Source: Thermoplasmata archaeon (GTDB lineage Archaea; Thermoplasmatota; Thermoplasmata; Lutacidiplasmatales; UBA184). Taken from it: 27,419 nucleotides of DNA. The DNA lies in the NCBI GenBank assembly GCA_030037695.1, contig JASHQF010000085.1:1-27419 (forward strand), given 5' to 3'. A program made the position numbers and the translations under genes. The notes under the pieces were generated by a model, which saw only the letters and a program-made list of their open reading frames with translations, had not been told where the DNA came from and ran no database searches. Position 1 is the stretch's first letter, and every line of letters begins with the position of its first letter. Positions 1-7,073 of this stretch are shown here, piece after piece.

Positions 1-174
1 CGGTCCGGGGACGATCGAACCGTTGCACGGGTGCGATCCCGGGAGCCCGATCGCCGGCGGAGGACCGGGGGTCGGACGACCCGTGGCGGCGGCCCCGGAC
101 GGGAGCAGCGCGACGACGGCCACCAGGCACGCCGCGGCGAGCGCCCAGCGCCGGACCGCCCCCGTCCCCCCCAC
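1..174 (-). CDS. N-terminus of a secreted or membrane-anchored protein (partial, runs off left edge)
   Basis: Translating the minus strand from a GTG at 174 gives a short arginine-containing N-terminus (GAVRRWALAAA), a hydrophobic stretch (CLVAVVALLPSGAAA) and then a Pro/Gly-rich segment ending PCNGSIVPGP at the window edge. That layout is a signal peptide or membrane anchor followed by a low-complexity extracellular linker. The frame stays open upstream of the GTG, but I find no other start codon there. An AT-rich element lies about 55 bp upstream of the start (225-235), which fits a separate promoter. Only about 58 residues are visible, so no family can be named. The call rests on residue composition alone, and the start is uncertain. 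Confidence 0.5.
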   Translation of the reverse strand, partial: MGGTGAVRRWALAAACLVAVVALLPSGAAATGRPTPGPPPAIGLPGSHPCNGSIVPGP

Positions 175-224
175 CCCCGGGTCGCCGTCGGTACGAACGG
201 CCGGTCCCCACTCGCTACCCGGCG

Positions 225-235
225 GATAATCGTAT
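225..235 (-). promoter_or_regulatory. Possible TATA-like element for the left-edge secreted protein
   Basis: On the minus strand the sequence GATACGATTATCC is an AT-rich island in very GC-rich surroundings, about 50-60 bp upstream of the GTG at 174. It would leave a leader of about 30 nt. The match to an archaeal TATA box is only fair. Confidence 0.25.
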
Positions 236-269
236 CGCGCTGTGGCGTGCGAACGGTGAACGGTGCCCG

Positions 270-836
270 CTACGCCCGGCCGTCCGTCGTCCGGGCCGAC
301 GGACCCTCGGGTGCCCCGGACGTGGGGCCGACGAGGCGAAACGCCTCCACGGTGCGATGGACGGCCGCTCCGGCCCCGAGCCGACTCTCCCGGAGGAGGA
401 ACGCGTCGATCCCGACCGTGCGGGGCGCGGGAGGTGGTCGGACCCCGCGGAGGGCCTCGCGGGCCGCACGGCGCGTGGCCTCCGAGCGGACTCGGAACCA
501 GGTGACGTGCGGAACGAACGGCTCCGGGGACCCCCCGACGACCGGGGCGAGGGCCTGCCGCACCGCCTCCGCGAGCCGCACCACCTCCGCTCGACCGCGC
601 GTCACGCCCTGCCATACGACCCGCGGCGCGTCGCGGGAGGGGAACGCCCCGATCCCTTCGATCGTGAGCGCGAACGGGCCATGGTCGGCCGCGACCGGCT
701 TCAGGCGCGCTCGGACGAGCTCGACACGATCCGCCCCGAGTTCCCCGAGGAACTGCAAGGTCAGGTGCTCGGACGGGCGGGCCGGCCCCTCCGGGTCGGA
801 GCGGCCCGACAGATCGACGGCCACGAAGGCCCGCAC
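270..836 (-). CDS. thpR: RNA 2',3'-cyclic phosphodiesterase (2H phosphoesterase, LigT/ThpR family)
   Basis: This 188-residue protein has the start typical of the family (MRAFVAVDL) and the two HxT motifs that define 2H phosphoesterases: HLTLQFLG near residue 43 and HVTWFRV near residue 109. The family hydrolyses 2',3'-cyclic phosphate ends of RNA to 2'-phosphates, and older literature calls it 2'-5' RNA ligase. Length is normal for the family. The start is a GTG at 836, 27 bp after the stop of the upstream ATPase gene, so the gene is probably the last of a three-gene minus-strand unit. The C-terminal 25 residues are low-complexity. Whether the RNA-end activity has anything to do with the ATPase is unknown. 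Confidence 0.9.
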   Translation of the reverse strand: MRAFVAVDLSGRSDPEGPARPSEHLTLQFLGELGADRVELVRARLKPVAADHGPFALTIEGIGAFPSRDAPRVVWQGVTRGRAEVVRLAEAVRQALAPVVGGSPEPFVPHVTWFRVRSEATRRAAREALRGVRPPPAPRTVGIDAFLLRESRLGAGAAVHRTVEAFRLVGPTSGAPEGPSARTTDGRA

Positions 837-863
837 GGCCGATCCGCAGGTGCGGACCGCCTC

Positions 864-3404
864 TTACCCGATCCGTCCCGGATCGACCGGAGCGGACGAC
901 GGCCCGGCCCCGGTCCGGAGCATCCACACGCCGCCCCGGTCGCGCCCGACGCCGAGCCCTCGGAGGGTCGCTCGCACGCGGGCCGCCCGCCGCGCGTCGC
1001 CGACCAGGAACAGCACGAACGCCCCGCGGAGCTCGGCCTTGCGCACGCCCCGTCGGATCCGCTCGCGCCGCTCCGCGCCCGAGACTTCGGCCTCCAGGTG
1101 GACGTCGCGCCCGTGGAAGTACCGCCACGCCCATCCGTGCCGGGCCGCCTCGATCGCTCGCGCGATCTCCTCCGGCGGACGGGCCCGGGTCGCCTCGGAG
1201 AGCTGCCGGAACGTCGCGTCCGGGAGCGTCGTATCGAACCGGCCCTGCCGGACGATCTCGATGCGGTAGCCCCTCCGGGCGAACGTTCGGAACGCCCGCA
1301 GGAGGAGGGTCCGATGCTCGGCGCTCTCGCGGACGGCCCCGGTGCCGGGGGAGAGCCCGAGCGCGCAGGCCCCTGCCGGCGTGAGCCGGACCTCGCCGCC
1401 CGCCACCACGAGGAGCCCCGCCCGTTCGATCGATCGTGCACGATCGAGCAGGGCCGCCGGGTCGATCGGGGGTCCGGGCAGGCGCTCCGCCGCACGCACC
1501 AGCTCCGCGAGCCCGAGGCGGAGGCGCTCCTCCTCCGCGGCGAGCCCGGCGAGGAGGAGTCGCTCGGTGGCCCCGTCCCCCGATTCTCGTGGGAGCGTCT
1601 CGGCGCCGACGCCCATCTCCGCCCGGGTCGCTCCGATCCGGGCCGTCCACGGATCCGGTCGGACCGAGCGAGGGGCCGAGCCCGGGCCGATCGCCACGAG
1701 CTCGGAGCCGTCCGGGTCCCGACCGACGCCTTCGCCGACCGGGAGCGTCGGCAGCCACCGCTCCGCCTCCGGCGTCGGGAGCCCCAGCCAGGCCCCGACC
1801 GTGCCCGCGCTCGCCGGGGGGACGCGGAACGCGATGACCTCGCTCGCGACCCCCGCGGCGGCGCGTCGCAGGTCGGGGTGGAGGCGCTCGGGGAGCTGGG
1901 TCGCCAGGAGGACCCGAAGGCCGAACTTGCGTCCCTCGGCGACGATCTCCCCGAGGAGGAACGGAGAGAATCCCTGCGCCTCGTCCAGCACCAGCAGGAC
2001 CTCCGGAGGGGCTCGGTCCTGGGGTCGGTCGGCCGCGAGGCCGAGGTAGACCCGGGCGAGCAGGATCGTGGCGGCGAACGACGCCGCCTCCGGACCCAGG
2101 GAGCCGAACGGCAGCCGGACGAGGATCGACCGACCGGTTCGGAGGAGCTCCTCGACGGGCACCCCCCCATCGCTCGGCGCGAGAAGATCGGCGAGCCGGG
2201 GCACGCTCAGGAACTTCGAGAGTCGGGCGGCGGCGGGCCAGAGGAACTCGGGGCTCCGCCGGCAGATAGGTCCCAACTCCTCGAGGAACCGCGCGAGCTC
2301 GCGATCCGCGGTGGTGAGGCGAGCGGCCTCCTGCCGGTGCCGGTCGGTGAGAAGCTGGTAGACGTCGACGAGCGTGCCCCCCGACTCCTGGGCGAGGCGT
2401 ACGAAGGCGTCGAGCACCCGCTCGAGCCGGTACCCCCAGTACAGCTCCGTCCCGTCCGGGGAATGCCGCTTCAGCGCGGCGACCAGCTGGGCCGCCGCCC
2501 GCTCGCTGTCGCCCGCGAGCCCCGCGATCCCGGGGAACGGGGGGGCGTCGACGTCGATCGCCACCACCTTCGCCCGCGCGCGCTCGCCGAGGCGGGCGAC
2601 GATCGCCGGGGCGAGGTCCCCGTGGAGGTCGATGCAGACCAGCGAGGCGCCCCGGTTCCCGGCGACGGCGGCGCGGTCGGCGAGGAAGAACGTCTTCCCC
2701 GACCCGGACGCCCCCAGCACGACCGCATGGCCCTGCCCCGCCGGATCGGACCGAAGTTCGCTAGGGCGGACCGGTTCGGCGGTCCGATCGGCCGTCGCGG
2801 CGGAGAGCGGGACCCACGCCTCGGCCGGCACCGTTCGTGTCCCGCCGCGTCGCCAATCCGACGCGGCACGCGCGGGGGCCGGCCGGAACCGCGTCGGGGC
2901 TCCGATCGCCTCGGCCCAGGCGTGGGCCTCCCGGGTCCCGACGAGCTGGGCGAGGGCCTCGGGGGAGTCGAGGGCCAGGTCGCGGTAGGCGACCCTCCGC
3001 GCGGCGAGCACCGGCCCGTTACGACCGCCGGCCCAGAACGTTTGGACGGCGGCCGCGGGCCCGACCCGCCGCGATCCCGATCCGGGGGCGGACACTGCGA
3101 GCCCACGGCCGATCTCCGGGAGGAGAGAGAGTACCCGGATCCCGAACGGGAGCGTCCCGACCCCGGTCGAGGGCGAGGGTACGGCGCCGCAGGACCCCTC
3201 GAGCCGAGGATCGGCGAGCCACCCCCACGCGACGCTCGCCGGCCGCACGCACACCGTCGGTCCCGGCTCCGACCCGGTCCATTCGAACAACGCCTCGCAC
3301 GGCCGGGGGGCTGCCGCGAACGCCGCGTGGATCGCCCGATAGAGGCTGTGCCGGGAGAGCCACGAACCGCGCGCGACGAACGTCGTGACCTGACCCCGGG
3401 TCAT
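864..3404 (-). CDS. HerA/VirB4-like P-loop ATPase with a nuclease-like C-terminal domain
   Basis: This is an 846-residue protein. Walker A (GASGSGKT) is at about 231-238, preceded by the hydrophobic strand HAVVL. A second strand (LVCIDLHGDLAP) at about 255-266 resembles the post-Walker-A region of HerA/DUF87 and VirB4-type ATPases. Walker B (VLLVLDEAQGF) is at about 469-479, and ATQLPERL near 501 fits the sensor strand of this class. Residues 1-200 are not recognisable. The last 200 residues hold a small helical, winged-helix-like segment (RAGLLVVAGGEVRLTPAG) and then a block with FDTTLPD, LEAEVSG and KAELRGAFVLFLV, which resembles the D...ExE...K order of PD-(D/E)XK nucleases. HerA-family proteins are ring-shaped DNA translocases. 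The ATG overlaps the upstream stop (ATGA), indicating translational coupling. The ATPase class is fairly sure; the nuclease assignment is inference. Confidence 0.75.
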   Translation of the reverse strand: MTRGQVTTFVARGSWLSRHSLYRAIHAAFAAAPRPCEALFEWTGSEPGPTVCVRPASVAWGWLADPRLEGSCGAVPSPSTGVGTLPFGIRVLSLLPEIGRGLAVSAPGSGSRRVGPAAAVQTFWAGGRNGPVLAARRVAYRDLALDSPEALAQLVGTREAHAWAEAIGAPTRFRPAPARAASDWRRGGTRTVPAEAWVPLSAATADRTAEPVRPSELRSDPAGQGHAVVLGASGSGKTFFLADRAAVAGNRGASLVCIDLHGDLAPAIVARLGERARAKVVAIDVDAPPFPGIAGLAGDSERAAAQLVAALKRHSPDGTELYWGYRLERVLDAFVRLAQESGGTLVDVYQLLTDRHRQEAARLTTADRELARFLEELGPICRRSPEFLWPAAARLSKFLSVPRLADLLAPSDGGVPVEELLRTGRSILVRLPFGSLGPEAASFAATILLARVYLGLAADRPQDRAPPEVLLVLDEAQGFSPFLLGEIVAEGRKFGLRVLLATQLPERLHPDLRRAAAGVASEVIAFRVPPASAGTVGAWLGLPTPEAERWLPTLPVGEGVGRDPDGSELVAIGPGSAPRSVRPDPWTARIGATRAEMGVGAETLPRESGDGATERLLLAGLAAEEERLRLGLAELVRAAERLPGPPIDPAALLDRARSIERAGLLVVAGGEVRLTPAGACALGLSPGTGAVRESAEHRTLLLRAFRTFARRGYRIEIVRQGRFDTTLPDATFRQLSEATRARPPEEIARAIEAARHGWAWRYFHGRDVHLEAEVSGAERRERIRRGVRKAELRGAFVLFLVGDARRAARVRATLRGLGVGRDRGGVWMLRTGAGPSSAPVDPGRIG

Positions 3405-3721
3405 GGTGGGGGGGAGGCCAGGGCGCGGGCGACCAGGTCGTCGATCGCGGCCTCGAGTGCGGTCAGGCCGTTGGCCCTCGCGAAGGCGCGCAGGGCCGAG
3501 GTCGAGAGCAGGTGCCGGACGGGCCGGTCGTACTCCCAGAGCCGTACCCTCCAGAGCAGGCGGCCGTCGGGACCGCGGTAGAGGCGTGCTCGAGGACGGT
3601 ACGGTCCGGCGAGCGGGAGCCGCACCTCTCCGATCCGGCGCACGGCCGGGGGTCGGGTGCGGGGAACGGGTTCGCGAGGAACGGGTTGGGAGGGAATCTG
3701 CGTGCGGCGTTCCGCCACCAT
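3401..3721 (-). CDS. Small protein of unknown function coupled to the HerA-like ATPase
   Basis: I do not recognise this 106-residue protein. The first 25 residues are Pro/Arg-rich and probably disordered. A beta-rich middle follows (GEVRLPLAGPYRPRARLYRG, then GRLLWRVRLWEYDR), and the C-terminus is a helix of the kind seen in small DNA- or protein-binding modules (ALRAFARANGLTALEAAIDDLVARAL). The ATG at 3721 is preceded at close spacing by GGGTGA, an acceptable Shine-Dalgarno match. The stop overlaps the ATPase start by 4 bp, so the two products are probably made together and may interact. No catalytic motif is visible. Confidence 0.65.
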   Translation of the reverse strand: MVAERRTQIPSQPVPREPVPRTRPPAVRRIGEVRLPLAGPYRPRARLYRGPDGRLLWRVRLWEYDRPVRHLLSTSALRAFARANGLTALEAAIDDLVARALASPPP

Positions 3722-4407
3722 TCGTTCACCCTGACCCTCCCCGACCGGCGGGCCGGCGGCGGAAAGGGATCGATCTCACCTGCGGCAGGACCGGAGACCG
3801 GTCCGACCGACCGCACCGAGGCCCGCCCCCGCGACCGGTTCGCCGCGGGGCCGGGGCGGTCGGGGTCCGGCGAACGCCGGGAAGATCGCCCGTCCCGGGT
3901 CACGATCCCGCGGACGCACCCCCGGCAGAACCGACCGGGCGTACGCTCACGGGAAGGCGGCCTCGAAAGACCCCTCGTCCTTCGCGGCGACGCCCGGGGC
4001 TAGACGGTTGGGATCGGGCCGCACGTCACGGCAGGGGGGTCGCCGAGGCGATCCCGGGCGGACGTTGCGGCGATCCGGGTCGGGGGCTCGTCAGATCGGG
4101 GGCCGTCGGAGGCTCGAGACCGGGCCGAACGCTCGATCGCGGGGAGGACGGCGGGGGCGATGACGGGCCGTTCATTGCGTGCGGCCGCGCTACCGCATCG
4201 TCCCTGGAGGGGGTTTCGTCCCTCCCGAACGATGAACGGTGGGAGAAGGGTGGTCGCACGCCCGGGACCCGGCGAGGTCCCCTTTCGGCGATGTTGACGA
4301 CCCTTCTCGGGGTGGTTGCATCCCGTCTCAGCGCGCCTGGAGTAGATGAACCCCGGTCGGGGAGGTCGTGAAACGCCTCTTCGCGGGCGGTTCCGGAGCG
4401 AGGGAAT
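3722..4407. other. 686-bp intergenic stretch without a supported gene
   Basis: Open frames cross this stretch on both strands, but they have the Arg/Pro/Ser/Gly-rich composition of GC-rich noise and no recognisable motif. The left end is the 5' side of the 106-residue gene and the right end is the 3' side of the HxlR gene. A short GC palindrome (CCCCGGTCGGGG, 4353-4364) lies about 45-55 bp beyond the HxlR stop and could fold in its transcript. No tRNA or known RNA fold was recognised, though an unknown small RNA cannot be excluded. Confidence 0.5.
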
Positions 4408-4893
4408 CTAGCGGCGACCGCGGCCGTCGGCCTCGGCGAGAACGACGGTCGGCAGTTCCCCCTGGATCACGGGTGCCCTGCGGGCCGGCGTGCCGCCCCG
4501 CAGTGCTGCCTGTCGACGGGGAAGGAGCCACCGCTCGCCCCACGCCCGGAGCTCTCGAGCGGCCGGGGCGAGGCCCAGCCCCATCTCGGTGAGCGAATAG
4601 ACGACGGAGAACGGGCGCGTGCTGACGACCGTACGCTGGACCACGCCCTGGCCCTCGAGGAACTTGAGGGTCGCGCTCAACGTCTTCGCGTTCAGCCGGG
4701 GGTTCGCCCGGAGGATCTCGCTGAACCGCTGCGGCCCGTCGAGCAGGCGGTGCACGATCGCCAGGCGCCATTCGGTGCCGATCACCCCGACGGCCGCGAG
4801 CACCGGGCAGATCCCCCGCCCGTCGTCGCGATCGCACGGCTCGCTCGCCCGCGCTCCGGGAGCCGGGGTCTTCGCCGTCCGCGGGCCGTCCAT
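4408..4893 (-). CDS. HxlR-family winged-helix transcriptional regulator
   Basis: This 161-residue protein carries the family core: CPVLAAVGVIGTEWRLAIVH, then GPQRFSEILRANPRLNAKTL, LKFLEGQGVVQRTVV, and the wing with VVYSLTEMGLGLAPAARELRAWG. These match the winged helix-turn-helix of HxlR/DUF24 regulators, which act as dimers and often respond to thiol or redox signals through the conserved cysteine before the PV, present here at about residue 29. The chosen start is the ATG at 4893, because a good TATA box lies about 38 bp upstream and the residues before it are not family-like. The 25-residue N-terminal lead and the 30-residue Arg/Ala-rich tail are extra to the family. The divergent neighbour at 5041 is a possible target. 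The ligand is unknown. Confidence 0.87.
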   Translation of the reverse strand: MDGPRTAKTPAPGARASEPCDRDDGRGICPVLAAVGVIGTEWRLAIVHRLLDGPQRFSEILRANPRLNAKTLSATLKFLEGQGVVQRTVVSTRPFSVVYSLTEMGLGLAPAARELRAWGERWLLPRRQAALRGGTPARRAPVIQGELPTVVLAEADGRGRR

Positions 4894-4925
4894 CGCCGTT
4901 CCTGCCGTGAGGCATCCCGCGTGGG

Positions 4926-4936
4926 GATTTATAGTT
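4926..4936 (-). promoter_or_regulatory. TATA box of the HxlR gene
   Basis: The minus strand reads ACTATAAATCC, one of the best archaeal TATA matches in the window. It lies in an AT-rich island (about 4926-4968) that contrasts sharply with its surroundings. The distance to the ATG at 4893 implies a leader of roughly 10-15 nt. Confidence 0.6.
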
Positions 4937-4955
4937 ACACCTATCAACCAAGTAA
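4935..4955. promoter_or_regulatory. Candidate operator between the HxlR gene and its divergent neighbour
   Basis: TTAC at 4935-4938 and GTAA at 4952-4955 form a short inverted repeat with a 13-bp spacer, immediately upstream of and partly over the HxlR TATA box. HxlR-family proteins bind short dyads, often with TAC/GTA-type arms, near their own promoters. The arms are only 4 bp, so this is suggestive and not firm. Confidence 0.3.
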
Positions 4956-5040
4956 ACTTGCGTAATCGAACGAGGCCGCCCTCCGTCCCAGGCCCCGTAC
5001 GCTCGGCGTACGTTTTCTCTCTCGGGGTGCGTCGACCGCC

Positions 5041-5688
5041 GTGCCGGAACGTCGACGAGCGATCGAGCTTTCCGCCGAGCGTCCGGCGGGAACCGGCCCC
5101 GCCGGTACGGTCGCCCGCCTGACCACGCGCTGGGAGGTGGGGCCCGACGGAGCTCCACCGTCCCCCGAGGAGCTCCGGGCGGCGCTCCACGAGATGCGGG
5201 GGACGCTCGACACGATGCTCGGACCTCCGCTCGCCGCCGCCCCCCTCGCCCGTCCGGACCGTGACCTCCGCGAGCTGATCGAGACGTACCGCCCCCGCCA
5301 GCCCGAGCTCGTCGATCTCCTGCGCGACGAAGGGGAGCTCACCCCGACCGAGCACGTCCGGCTCCGGACGCACCTCGCCGGAGGTTCCTCGTCCGAGCCT
5401 CCCAGCCGGGGTCGCCCCCCCGTGCCGGTGGAGGAGCCCCGACTCCCGTACGCGGACCGCCCGATCGCCTCGGCCCCGATCGAGGCCGGGGCCCCCGCGC
5501 CGCCGGGCCGACCGGTACCGGAGCTCCTGCGCGTGTACGAGATCACCTCGCTGAAGCAGGCCGGGGCGGTCCGGGCGCGGCGCCAGATCTCGTTCGCCGA
5601 GTACATGGCCCTCAAGCGGCACTTCGAAGGCGCCGAGTCCGGGGCTACCGACGGGAGCCCGGAGTCCCGGGGGCGCAAGCCGGGCTAG
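5041..5688 (+). CDS. Unknown protein with a duplicated helical motif
   Basis: I do not recognise the family of this 215-residue protein. Two segments look alike: about residues 78-115 (LRELIETYRPRQPELVDLLR, then ELTPTEHVRLRTHL) and about 160-198 (PELLRVYEITSLKQAGAVRA, then QISFAEYMALKRHF). Each is a helix, a short gap, then a motif of the form I/L-(S/T)-x-x-E-(H/Y)-x-x-L-(K/R)-x-H-(L/F). A Pro-rich linker separates them. The GTG at 5041 lies downstream of the AT-rich divergent intergenic region. The stop overlaps the stop of the converging gene (CTAG at 5685-5688). Codon use and coherent helical segments support a real gene. A role linked to the adjacent HxlR regulator is possible but unproven. 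Confidence 0.6.
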   Translation: MPERRRAIELSAERPAGTGPAGTVARLTTRWEVGPDGAPPSPEELRAALHEMRGTLDTMLGPPLAAAPLARPDRDLRELIETYRPRQPELVDLLRDEGELTPTEHVRLRTHLAGGSSSEPPSRGRPPVPVEEPRLPYADRPIASAPIEAGAPAPPGRPVPELLRVYEITSLKQAGAVRARRQISFAEYMALKRHFEGAESGATDGSPESRGRKPG

Positions 5689-7046
5689 CGCGGCTCCGAC
5701 CTACGGCTCGAGGCCGCGGACGGCGCCACCGCCGCGACGACCACGCCGACATCGGTGATCCCGGAGCGCATCGCGAGCGGGCGGATCTCGCCCGCGGGGC
5801 GGACGACATCGGGGTCGCCGGGCGCGCCGACGACCCACCCTGCCCCCCCGCGGGGGACGCTCTCGCCGGCGGTCGGGTAGATGCCGACGCTCATCTCGCG
5901 GCGTCGCAGGCGCTCGGCCGCCCGCTCGATGAACCTCCGCCGGGCCTCCCCGTCCGCCACCCCTTCGGGGACGCCGAGGGTGAGCATCGCGACCGCGACG
6001 ACGCCCTTCGACGGCGAGGGGGTCGGCCCGACCTCGGCGACGAGGGCGTCGGTCCTCTCGAGGAACCGGTCCGCGGCGCGGTCGGGGGGTTCGGCGAGGC
6101 CGAGGAACGCGACCCGCGTCGTCCATCCCCGGTCGAACGCCGCGTCGGCGGCCCCTCGGAGCCCATCCGACGGCCCCGCGACGACGACGGGCCGGTGCGC
6201 CGAGCCCGGAAGGAGGGGAGCGTCCGACGGGGGCCGGGCGAGCCGTTCGCGGACGGGGGCGGGGAGCGTGCTGCCGAGCCCGATCCGCTCGACGGTCCCC
6301 CGGGCCTCCTCCCGCTCCTTCGGACGAACGGGGAGCGTCGGTCCTCCCCCGACGCGGGCCGCCCCGTCCCCCCGGTCGACGACCAGGGTCGTGACGTCGG
6401 CGGTCGTCGCGGCGGGCAGCAGGCGACCGCCGACCCCGCCGCTCCCGACGACCCGCGCGAGGAGCGCGACCTCCGCGCCGTCCGCGCCCGCCGCGTGGGC
6501 GCTCTCGAGGAACCGGGAGAACTCCGCCGGACCGAGTCCGTCCGGCGGGAGCGCGAGGGCCCGGAGCGCCCCGGGCGAAAGCAGCACCAGGAGGAGGTCC
6601 GAGGGCCGAAGCCCGCCCGCGATCTCGCGGGCGACATCGATCACCCGCGGCGCCTGCTCGTCCCCGCCCCATCCCGGCGTGAGCGTGGCGCCGCGGAACG
6701 GCAGGCGCGGCATCGGCCCCTCCGGGCCGGCGACGAACCCCTGGGTCAGCCGGTCGCCGAGCGCGTCGAGGGCGGCGAGCGCCATCGAGTTCGCAGCGTG
6801 GCCGAGCGCGAGGAAGGCGACCTCGCGGTACCGACCTTCCGGGACGAACCGGTTCCCGATCCGGAGCGCCTCCCCCTCCGGCCGAACGGCGAGACGGACC
6901 GCGCGGTAGGCGTCGGCGCCCGTCATCGCGCCGCGGTACAGCGCCACGTGGAGCGGGTCGGGTCCCCGCGCCTCCGGTTCGTCGGCCGGGAACGGGTCCC
7001 ACGGGAACCGGCCGATCACGCCGCCGCGAGCGCGGGGCCGGGACAA
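5685..7046 (-). CDS. Divergent glycerate-2-kinase-like (DUF4147) protein lacking catalytic motifs
   Basis: The 453 residues follow the DUF4147/glycerate-2-kinase (GckA type) plan. The N-terminal segment REVAFLALGHAANSMALAAL aligns with the family stretch containing GKAA. LLLVLLSPGALRALALPPDG at about 151-170 aligns with the family motif LISGGaSALL...P. A Rossmann-like middle (VVVAGPSDGLRGAADAAFDR) follows. Three hallmarks are missing: the GKAA lysine is His at about 83, the SGG loop is SPG, and the C-terminal MOFRL signatures (GGE, GRNQE, GTDG) cannot be found. The canonical enzyme makes 2-phosphoglycerate from glycerate with ATP, so this protein is probably not an ordinary kinase. It follows the flavoprotein gene by 27 bp on the same strand, which suggests a shared operon and perhaps a binding or different catalytic role. 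Confidence 0.7.
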   Translation of the reverse strand: MSRPRARGGVIGRFPWDPFPADEPEARGPDPLHVALYRGAMTGADAYRAVRLAVRPEGEALRIGNRFVPEGRYREVAFLALGHAANSMALAALDALGDRLTQGFVAGPEGPMPRLPFRGATLTPGWGGDEQAPRVIDVAREIAGGLRPSDLLLVLLSPGALRALALPPDGLGPAEFSRFLESAHAAGADGAEVALLARVVGSGGVGGRLLPAATTADVTTLVVDRGDGAARVGGGPTLPVRPKEREEARGTVERIGLGSTLPAPVRERLARPPSDAPLLPGSAHRPVVVAGPSDGLRGAADAAFDRGWTTRVAFLGLAEPPDRAADRFLERTDALVAEVGPTPSPSKGVVAVAMLTLGVPEGVADGEARRRFIERAAERLRRREMSVGIYPTAGESVPRGGAGWVVGAPGDPDVVRPAGEIRPLAMRSGITDVGVVVAAVAPSAASSRRSEPR

Positions 7047-7073
7047 GACGGTGGCGACCCGCCCGCGATCGGA

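Noticed and set aside
357..3581. A 1074-codon open frame on the plus strand
   Set aside because: It lies opposite ThpR and the HerA-like ATPase, both of which have catalytic motifs; its composition is typical antisense noise.
4026..4259. A 77-codon minus-strand frame in the intergenic stretch
   Set aside because: Pro/Ser/Arg-rich with no structure, no ribosome-binding site and no TATA box at a useful distance.
4996..5015. CGTACG repeat followed by TTTT as a transcription terminator
   Set aside because: No plus-strand gene ends upstream of it; it sits in a divergent promoter region, so a regulatory repeat is more likely.
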